A stretch of 64,000 nt of DNA from Hyphomicrobiales bacterium. GTDB taxonomy: Bacteria > Pseudomonadota > Alphaproteobacteria > Rhizobiales > Xanthobacteraceae. Below the pieces are notes generated by a model. That model was not told the DNA's origin. It saw only the letters and a list, made by a program, of their open reading frames with translations, and did not search any database. Below are positions 57,884-64,000 of this stretch, one piece after another (the first letter of the stretch is position 1; each line of letters starts with the position of its first letter). The stretch is from NCBI GenBank assembly GCA_009377755.1, contig WHTM01000023.1, forward strand, positions 5,977-69,976, read 5' to 3'. Position numbers and translations under genes: made by a program.

Positions 57884-59206
57884 ATGAGCCGCATCGCCTA
57901 CGGCCTCGCCCCGAAGATGAAGCCGGTGTCGCCGAAGCGCTCCGCCGTGATCGCCGCGCTCGACGTCGGCACCAGCAAGGTCGCCTGCCTGATTGCGCGC
58001 CTCAAGCCCCGGTCGCCGCACGACGTGCTGCCGCGGCGGTCCCACGACGTCGAAGTGTTCGGCATCGGCCACGCCGGCGCCCGCGGCATGAAGGCCGGAA
58101 CCGTGGTCAATCTCGCCGAGGTCGAGGCATCGATCGGACAGGCGGTCGATGCGGCCGAGCGCATGGCGCGGGTGCAACTCGAATCCGTCATCGTCTCGGT
58201 GTCCGCGGGACGGCTCGGCAGCGATCTGTTCGCGGCATCGGTCAACGTCGCCGGTTCGGCGGTCGCCGACGCCGACATCGCCCGCGTGCTTGGTGCCGGC
58301 AGCCGGCATTCCGTCCGCCAGGGCAGGGCGGTGCTGCATTCGCTGCCGATCGGCTATTCGCTCGACGAGACCCGTGGCGTCAGCGAGCCGCGCGGCATGC
58401 TCGGGCAGCGCTTCGGCGTCGACATGCACGTCGTCACCGCCGATGTCGCCGCGATACGGAACATGATGCTGGCAATCGAGCGCTGTCACCTCGGCGTCGA
58501 AGCGTTGGTGGCGAGCCCCTACATGTCGGGACTTGCCGTGCTTGCCGACGATGAAGCCGACCTCGGCACAGCCGTCGTTGAGATGGGCGCAGGCACCACG
58601 ACGCTTGCGGTGTTCAGCAGCGACCGTTTCATTCACGCCGACGGTTTTGCACTCGGCGGTCACCATGTGACCCTGGACCTCGCGCGCGGACTCAATGCGC
58701 GTATTGCGGATGTCGAGCGAATCAAGACGTTCTATGGCAGTGTGCTCGCCGGGGCATCGGATGACCGCGACATGATCACGGTACCGCCGGGCGAGGACGA
58801 CGATCGCGACCCGCCGCAGTTCGTTCCGCGCGCCAGCCTCGTACGGATCATCAAGCCGCGCGTGGAAGAGATTCTGGAGATGGTGCGCGACCGGCTTGCC
58901 GCATCGTCGTTTGCCGCGGAGCCGCGCGGACGCGTGATTCTGACCGGCGGCGCCAGTCAGCTTACGGGGTTGACCGAGCTGGCGTCGCGCATTCTGGGCC
59001 GTCCGGTGCGGATCGGACGGCCGCTCGGTGTTTCCGGCCTCACCGAGGCTGCAAGAGGGCCGGCCTTTGCCGTCGCGGCAGGCCTTCTGGTGTACCCGCA
59101 GGCGGCACAGCTCGAACATTTCGAACCGCGGCGAACGCGGCACGTCATGACAGGAACTGGCGGTTACATCACACGGGTCGGACGATGGCTTTGCGAGAGC
59201 TTCTGA
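57884..59206 (+). CDS. ftsA: Cell division protein FtsA
   Basis: A 440-residue actin-like protein. Phosphate motifs are [46 protein letters not shown] and [21 protein letters not shown]. The FtsA-specific 1C domain ([31 protein letters not shown]) and a C-terminal amphipathic end ([15 protein letters not shown]) for membrane binding are present. It tethers FtsZ to the membrane. The ATG at 57884 fits the family length. Here it is separated from ftsQ by 1.7 kb, which is unusual. Confidence 0.96.
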   Translation: MSRIAYGLAPKMKPVSPKRSAVIAALDVGTSKVACLIARLKPRSPHDVLPRRSHDVEVFGIGHAGARGMKAGTVVNLAEVEASIGQAVDAAERMARVQLESVIVSVSAGRLGSDLFAASVNVAGSAVADADIARVLGAGSRHSVRQGRAVLHSLPIGYSLDETRGVSEPRGMLGQRFGVDMHVVTADVAAIRNMMLAIERCHLGVEALVASPYMSGLAVLADDEADLGTAVVEMGAGTTTLAVFSSDRFIHADGFALGGHHVTLDLARGLNARIADVERIKTFYGSVLAGASDDRDMITVPPGEDDDRDPPQFVPRASLVRIIKPRVEEILEMVRDRLAASSFAAEPRGRVILTGGASQLTGLTELASRILGRPVRIGRPLGVSGLTEAARGPAFAVAAGLLVYPQAAQLEHFEPRRTRHVMTGTGGYITRVGRWLCESF

Positions 59207-59273
59207 TGACCTTCTCCGATCCATGCAGAGGCCGGTGGCGGACCGGCCCGGCCCGGGCACGAAAGAGGCACCC

Positions 59274-60986
59274 ATGACGATCAATCTGAATATCCCCGAT
59301 ATCCGTGAGCTCAGGCCGCGGATCACCGTGTTCGGGGTCGGCGGCGCCGGCGGCAACGCGGTCAACAACATGATCACGGCCGGCCTCCAGGGCGTCGATT
59401 TCGTCGTCGCCAATACCGATGCCCAGGCGCTGACCATGTCGAAGGCGGAGCGCCTCATCCAGATGGGTGTGCAGGTGACGGAAGGTCTCGGCGCCGGCTC
59501 CCAGCCGGATGTCGGTCGCGCCGCCGCCGAGGAGGTGATCGACGAAATCCGCGATCACCTGAGCGGAGCCCACATGGTGTTTGTCACCGCCGGCATGGGC
59601 GGTGGCACCGGCACCGGGTCGGCGCCGGTAATTTCGCGTGTTGCGCGCGAACTCGGGATCCTGACTGTCGGCGTCGTCACCAAGCCGTTCCATTTCGAGG
59701 GACAGCGGCGAATGCGGTTCGCCGAAACCGGCATTACCGAACTGCACAAGGTCGTCGACACGCTCTTGATCATCCCGAACCAGAACCTGTTCCGGGTCGC
59801 GAACGAGAAGACGACCTTTGCCGATGCGTTCGCCATGGCCGACCAGGTGCTCTACTCGGGCGTGGCCTGCATCACCGACCTGATGGTCAAGGAGGGGCTC
59901 ATCAATCTTGACTTCGCCGACGTCCGCGCGGTGATGCGTGAGATGGGCAAGGCGATGATGGGCACCGGCGAGGCCGCCGGCGAGAAGCGCGCGCTCACCG
60001 CCGCGGAGGCGGCGATCGCCAATCCGCTGATCGACGACTCGTCGATGAAGGGAGCCAAAGGCCTCCTGATCTCGATCACCGGCGGCAAGGATCTCACGCT
60101 CTACGAGGTCGACGAGGCCGCCACCCGCATCCGCGAGGAGGTGGACCAGGACGCCAACATCATCGTCGGCGCGACCTTCGACGAAGGGCTCGAGGGCATC
60201 ATCAGGGTATCGGTCGTCGCCACCGGCATCGACAAGTTGGCGCTCGGCCAGGCGGTGTCCAAGGACGCCAACGCCGCAGAACCGACGCAGCGCGTCAAGG
60301 GCGGACTTCCGCGCGCGCCGGAGGCGGTCGGGTCGGCCGTTGCCGCCGAGCGACCCCAGGCCGGACCGCATGCGCCGATCCCGACCATGGCAGGGCCGAC
60401 GCAACATGAGGTCGAGAACGCCGCCATCGCGGCCGTCTCCGCCGCGATCTTGCCGTCGGGTATGGCCAGGGAGGACGTGACGATCCGGCCGCTGGCCAGG
60501 TCGAAGCCTTCGCTGCTTTTGGATCAAGGGGCCGGCCAGCCACAAGATCCGCCTATGCCGCCAGCCTTCATCCCGCCGGCGCCGGAACCCGTGGCAAACC
60601 AGGCGCGGATGCCGCGGTTCGAGGAATTCCCGATTCCGGCCCAGAATGAAATGCGGGCGCAGCGCGGCGACCTGCCGGCGCCCGAGACGCCGGACAAGCG
60701 GCGGATGAGCCTGTTGCAGCGGTTGGCCGCAGTCGGCCTTGGCCGTCGCGACGAGGAGCCTGCGGCCCCGCCGCGCCAAGCGCTGCAGCCGGCCCGTCCG
60801 ATCGATCGCCCGCAGCCGCGGCCCATGGGACGCCAGCTCGATCCGCAGTCCGAGCACCCGGTTTCGCCGTACGGTAAACGGCCGCTGCAACCGCTCGACC
60901 TTCACGGGCGGCAAGTACCTGTGCATAACTCTGCGGAAGACGATCAACTGGAAATTCCGGCGTTTCTACGCCGGCAGTCGAGCTGA
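59274..60986 (+). CDS. ftsZ: Tubulin-like cell division protein FtsZ
   Basis: A 570-residue long FtsZ of the alphaproteobacterial type. The GTPase part has [18 protein letters not shown], the tubulin signature [13 protein letters not shown] and the T7 loop with [12 protein letters not shown] long Pro/Ala/Gln-rich linker (about residues 325-555) follows, then the C-terminal conserved peptide [13 protein letters not shown] for FtsA and ZipA-type partners. AGAGG precedes the ATG at 59274. It forms the division ring. It starts 67 bp after ftsA. Confidence 0.98.
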   Translation: MTINLNIPDIRELRPRITVFGVGGAGGNAVNNMITAGLQGVDFVVANTDAQALTMSKAERLIQMGVQVTEGLGAGSQPDVGRAAAEEVIDEIRDHLSGAHMVFVTAGMGGGTGTGSAPVISRVARELGILTVGVVTKPFHFEGQRRMRFAETGITELHKVVDTLLIIPNQNLFRVANEKTTFADAFAMADQVLYSGVACITDLMVKEGLINLDFADVRAVMREMGKAMMGTGEAAGEKRALTAAEAAIANPLIDDSSMKGAKGLLISITGGKDLTLYEVDEAATRIREEVDQDANIIVGATFDEGLEGIIRVSVVATGIDKLALGQAVSKDANAAEPTQRVKGGLPRAPEAVGSAVAAERPQAGPHAPIPTMAGPTQHEVENAAIAAVSAAILPSGMAREDVTIRPLARSKPSLLLDQGAGQPQDPPMPPAFIPPAPEPVANQARMPRFEEFPIPAQNEMRAQRGDLPAPETPDKRRMSLLQRLAAVGLGRRDEEPAAPPRQALQPARPIDRPQPRPMGRQLDPQSEHPVSPYGKRPLQPLDLHGRQVPVHNSAEDDQLEIPAFLRRQSS

Positions 60987-61392
60987 GCAGCCAACCCGGC
61001 GCCTGCCTGTCCGCGGGCGCCGTGGCGCGTGTCAAGATCGCGCCTGACAGACTGAAATAAAAAGAGAAATTGATTCACTTTGACGTCGACTTGGGATCGC
61101 GGGCCGCCCACCGGCACGCGAAAACAAGTCGAATCGAGGGAGACTAAAGACGGGCCGGCCGCAAAGCCGGCAGGAATGTGGCGGCATCGCGGTAACATTT
61201 AGTAAAAATCCGTGTGTTGGTCTGAAATTGGACGATGCTATGGTTAGCGCGATATCGAGTGGTGCATCGGTGTGCCGGGGGGATTTGCCGTGAAAATTGG
61301 TCGACCGACTCGCCCTGGCAGAGATGGCGAGACGGCGCCCGCGCGAGATTGGGAATCGGCTGCGTGCCCGCAAGGGCGCTTGGCGTAGGTGA
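60987..61392. other. Gene-free gap between ftsZ and lpxC
   Basis: This 406-bp gap has no gene. It holds a small palindrome (GCCGGCCGCAAAGCCGGC, near 61155), AT-rich GGTAACATTTAGTAAAA (61191-61207) and a candidate promoter for lpxC. The TTTACTAAA on its minus strand recalls TTTACTAAACATTTACC before ftsA, a possible shared regulator site. Confidence 0.4.
61217..61244 (+). promoter_or_regulatory. Candidate lpxC promoter
   Basis: TTGGTC (61217) and TATGGT (61239) are 16 bases apart and resemble -35 and -10 elements, about 150 bases before lpxC. No experimental or comparative support is available here. Confidence 0.3.
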
Positions 61393-62361
61393 ATGCGGAC
61401 ATCGAGTATGAAGGCCGGTTGCCAGACGACACTTCGCGGACACGTATCGATCGACGGAATTGGCGTTCACTCCGGATTGCCCGTCACGCTGACGTTGCAT
61501 CCGGCGGATGCAAACACTGGTATCGTGTTTGTTCGTCCCGGCAGCGATGGCTCCTACGAGCGAGAGGTGCGCGCCGACGTGCGCGCCGTTACGGCCACCG
61601 AATTTGCGACAGTGCTTGGGGATTCCTCCGGACCGCTCATTTCCACGGCCGAACATGTTTTGTCCGCGCTGCGTGGCGTCGGCGTCGACAATGTCGTTGT
61701 CGAGCTTGATGGATCCGAAGCACCCATCCTCGACGGCAGCGCGGCCCCGTTCGTGGCGGCGATCGATCAGGTGGGTCTGGCGAGTCAGTCCGCACCGCGG
61801 CGATACATCCAAGTGCTCAAGCCGGTGCGCGTCGTGAAGGACGACGCTTTCGGCGAACTGCGGCCGTATCCGCGAGGTCTTCGCATCGAAGCGGAGATCG
61901 AATTCGATCATCCGGTCATCGGCAAGCAGGCGCTCGATATCGACATAGCGCCGGCAACGTTCCGCCGCGAGATCGCGCGGGCGCGGACATTCGGTTTCTT
62001 GCGCGATGTGGCTAAACTGTGGGGCGCGGGCTATGCGCTCGGCGCCTCGTTCGACAACACGCTCGTCATCACCGAGGACCGCGTGCTCAATCCGGAGGGG
62101 CTTCGCACGCCGGACGAATTCGTTCGCCACAAGGTCCTCGATGCCGTCGGTGACATGGCCTTGGCCGGTGCGCCGCTGCTGGCCGCGTATCGGACGGTTC
62201 GTGGAGGACATCGGCTCAACCACGCCGTGCTGTCGGCATTGATGGCCGACAGCAGCGCATGGCGGGTTGTGGAGACCTCCGAGCCGGTCCGCCGCATCCG
62301 CGGCCATGCCGATGTGGCCACTGGCCTGGTAGCCCCGGCCTATGGGCCGGACATGTCCTGA
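61393..62361 (+). CDS. lpxC: UDP-3-O-acyl-N-acetylglucosamine deacetylase
   Basis: A 322-residue zinc enzyme, the first committed step of lipid A synthesis. Diagnostic blocks are TTLRGHVSIDGIGVHSGLPVTLTLHPA, the zinc His in LISTAEHVLSALRGVGVDN, the ELDGSEAPILDGSAAPFV loop, ARTFGFLRDV and the zinc His/Asp in FVRHKVLDAVGDMAL. ATG at 61393 is used; MKAGCQTTL at 61408 is an alternative. The catalytic His near the C-terminus is in RGGHRLNHAVL. Confidence 0.97.
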   Translation: MRTSSMKAGCQTTLRGHVSIDGIGVHSGLPVTLTLHPADANTGIVFVRPGSDGSYEREVRADVRAVTATEFATVLGDSSGPLISTAEHVLSALRGVGVDNVVVELDGSEAPILDGSAAPFVAAIDQVGLASQSAPRRYIQVLKPVRVVKDDAFGELRPYPRGLRIEAEIEFDHPVIGKQALDIDIAPATFRREIARARTFGFLRDVAKLWGAGYALGASFDNTLVITEDRVLNPEGLRTPDEFVRHKVLDAVGDMALAGAPLLAAYRTVRGGHRLNHAVLSALMADSSAWRVVETSEPVRRIRGHADVATGLVAPAYGPDMS

Positions 62362-62494
62362 GCGGTCAACTTCGATGCCATAATCCCGGCCTATTGTCGG
62401 CATAGTCGCATGGCGGAGGCGTGGAATATCGGACGACGTCGCTGGTCGGGGTTGCGGCGGACAGCCTGCGCACACTGGACGGAGTAAGGCGTCG

Positions 62495-63397
62495 ATGCTC
62501 GGGCGCTCAAGATCAACGTCATTGCCAGGAACATTGCCGGTCCGCGGGCGGCGCGCTGGGCCGTTGGCGACGCTCGTCGCGCTAATGCTGATCGTAGGAC
62601 CGCTCGGCGCCTGCAGCAGCCTCGACGTCTTCAACTTCTTTGGCGACAAGAACAGTCTCGCCTCGGACGAGCCCGCCGAAAAGCTCTACAACGAAGGCCT
62701 GTACCTTCTCAACGAGAAGCGGGAATACTCGGACGCGGCGAAAAAGTTCGAAGAGGTCGATCGCCAGCACCCGTATTCAGAGTGGGCCCGCAAGGCGTTG
62801 CTGATGGACGCCTACACCTATTATACGGCCTCCAACTACGAGAGCGCGATCGGCGCGGCGAAGCGGTACGTCACTCTACACCCTGGCAGTCCGGACGCTG
62901 CCTATGCGCAATACCTGATCGGCTCGTCCTATTTCGAGCAGATCCCGGACGTGACCCGCGACCAGGCCCGTTCCGAGCGGGCGTTACGCGAGCTTGAGGA
63001 GGTGGCACGGAAGTTCCCCGACTCCGAATACGCGGTCGCGGCCAAGCGCAAGATAGAAATTGCGCGCGACCAATTGGCCGGAAAAGAGATGGCAGTCGGG
63101 CGCTATTACCTGAAGAAGCGCGATTTCACGGGCGCGATCAATCGCTTCAAGGTGGTGGTGACCCACTATCAAACGACCCGTCATGTCGAAGAAGCGTTGA
63201 TGCGGCTCACCGAGGCCTACATGTCGATCGGCATCGTGCCGGAGGCGCAGACCGCGGCGGCGGTGCTCGGGCACAACTTCCCCAATAGTCGCTGGTACCA
63301 GGATGCCTACACGCTGGTAAAATCCGGCGGTCATGAGCCGCGCGAAAACCAGGGCTCCTGGATCAGCCGTGCTTTCAAGAATCTCGGTATCGGCTGA
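62495..63397 (+). CDS. bamD: Outer membrane protein assembly factor BamD
   Basis: A 300-residue lipoprotein with a lipobox LGAC after a hydrophobic signal; Cys becomes the lipid anchor. Tetratricopeptide-like repeats follow (AEKLYNEGLYLLNEKREYSDAAKKFEEVDRQHPYSEWARKALLMDAYTYY, GAAKRYVTLHPG, AINRFKVVVTHYQTTRHVEEALMRLTEAY). It works in the BAM complex for barrel assembly. GGAGTAAGG precedes the ATG. Its order lpxC-bamD-recN is standard in alphaproteobacteria. Confidence 0.96.
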   Translation: MLGRSRSTSLPGTLPVRGRRAGPLATLVALMLIVGPLGACSSLDVFNFFGDKNSLASDEPAEKLYNEGLYLLNEKREYSDAAKKFEEVDRQHPYSEWARKALLMDAYTYYTASNYESAIGAAKRYVTLHPGSPDAAYAQYLIGSSYFEQIPDVTRDQARSERALRELEEVARKFPDSEYAVAAKRKIEIARDQLAGKEMAVGRYYLKKRDFTGAINRFKVVVTHYQTTRHVEEALMRLTEAYMSIGIVPEAQTAAAVLGHNFPNSRWYQDAYTLVKSGGHEPRENQGSWISRAFKNLGIG

Positions 63398-63489
63398 CGG
63401 CGGAGGACTGAGGGCAGAGGACAGACGAGGGAATCGCGACTATCTTCTCTGTCCTCCGTCCTCTGTCGTCGTTCTCCGTCGTCTGTTCC
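63398..63489. repeat. GAGGAC-rich imperfect inverted repeat
   Basis: GGAGGACTGAGGGCAGAGGA on the left faces TCTGTCCTCCGTCCTCTGTC on the right, giving imperfect complementary arms around a short loop. It fills the bamD-recN gap. It may be a dispersed repeat or weak attenuator. Confidence 0.6.
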
Positions 63490-63490
63490 C

Positions 63491-64000
63491 ATGCTGGCCC
63501 GGCTTTCAATCCGTGACATCGTTCTCATCGATCGGCTGGACATTGAGCTGGCGCGCGGCCTGTCGGTGCTGACCGGCGAGACCGGAGCCGGAAAATCGAT
63601 CCTGCTCGACGCGTTCGCCCTGGCGCTCGGTGGCAGGGGCGATGCGGCGCTTGTCCGGCAAGGCTGCGAGCAGGGGCAGGTCACCGCGGTTTTCGATATC
63701 GCCCGGGATCATCCGGCTGCGGCGCTGCTGGCCGCGAACGACATCGCCGGCGGCGACGAGCTGATCCTGCGGCGGGTGCAATTGGCGGACGGGAGGACGC
63801 GCGCGTTCGTCAACGACCAGGCGGTCGGTGTGCAGGCGCTCAGGCAGCTCGGCAGCGTTCTGGTCGAAATTCACGGCCAGCACGACGACCGCGCCCTGAT
63901 CGATGCGGCGACGCACCGGAGCCTGCTCGATGCGTTTGGCGGGCTCGACCATGATGCGGCGCAGGTCGAAGTGCTGTGGCTGGCGCGACAGCGGGCACAG
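63491..64000 (+). CDS. recN: DNA repair protein RecN, 5' part only
   Basis: The first 170 codons of an SMC-like ATPase run to the window edge. MLARLSIRDIVLIDRLDIEL is the typical start, then the Walker A LTGETGAGKSILLDAFALALGGRG, and VLVEIHGQHDDRALID (the HGQ motif) are seen. RecN acts in double-strand break repair. The rest of the gene lies outside the window. Confidence 0.95.
   Translation, partial: MLARLSIRDIVLIDRLDIELARGLSVLTGETGAGKSILLDAFALALGGRGDAALVRQGCEQGQVTAVFDIARDHPAAALLAANDIAGGDELILRRVQLADGRTRAFVNDQAVGVQALRQLGSVLVEIHGQHDDRALIDAATHRSLLDAFGGLDHDAAQVEVLWLARQRAQ

Overview
The window is a high-GC chromosomal segment from an alphaproteobacterium, most likely Hyphomicrobiales near Bradyrhizobiaceae/Xanthobacteraceae. 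The evidence is a complete alphaproteobacterial division and cell-wall (dcw) cluster ending in lpxC-bamD-recN, an alpha-type RNase P RNA, bfd-bfr, an omp25-like barrel protein behind a CtrA-type box, and many of the palindromic intergenic repeats typical of that group. The genus cannot be fixed from sequence reading alone.

Region 1 (about 0-15.3 kb) is accessory catabolism. It holds a histidinol-dehydrogenase-family enzyme, a two-domain alpha/beta-barrel protein, a cyclase-family hydrolase, a small membrane pair, and a molybdenum hydroxylase operon (FAD, 2Fe-2S and Mo subunits) carrying a His-rich HD-type protein inside it. Next come homoprotocatechuate meta-cleavage genes (HpaD-type dioxygenase, HpaF-type isomerase, HpaG-like hydrolase), an SDR without its catalytic tetrad, two tandem paralogous periplasmic proteins and a frameshifted TAT-exported amidohydrolase. 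Together they suggest oxidation and ring cleavage of aromatic acids.

Region 2 (15.4-34 kb) is mixed housekeeping: serA-serC, an outer-membrane protein, bfd-bfr, glmM, two small paralogues, lutABC (L-lactate oxidation), a fused hydantoinase/5-oxoprolinase, a zinc alcohol dehydrogenase, rnpB, an N-acetylmuramoyl-L-alanine amidase and a PRC-barrel protein. The hydantoinase gene contains two long palindromic repeats inserted in frame.

Region 3 (34-64 kb) is the dcw cluster: mraZ-rsmH-ftsL-ftsI-murE-murF-mraY-murD-ftsW-murG-murC-murB-ddl-ftsQ-ftsA-ftsZ-lpxC-bamD-recN, mostly with ATGA or TGATG overlaps. Four tandem 10-bp MraZ operator repeats stand upstream of mraZ. Three insertions break the cluster: (a) a GIY-YIG endonuclease gene flanked by inverted copies of one palindrome, between murC and murB; (b) a monooxygenase / TRAP transporter / TAXI receptor / DUF302 island followed by gene debris, between murB and ddl; (c) an antisense ionotropic-glutamate-receptor-like channel gene with a decayed copy of part of ddl, between ftsQ and ftsA.

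The most unusual signals are the repeat-flanked GIY-YIG cassette, the in-frame palindromes in the hydantoinase and in ftsQ, an apparent pair of compensating single-base indels that rewrites the glycine-rich loop of MurC, and the receptor-channel gene next to ftsA. No tRNA, rRNA, CRISPR array, complete insertion sequence or phage module was seen.
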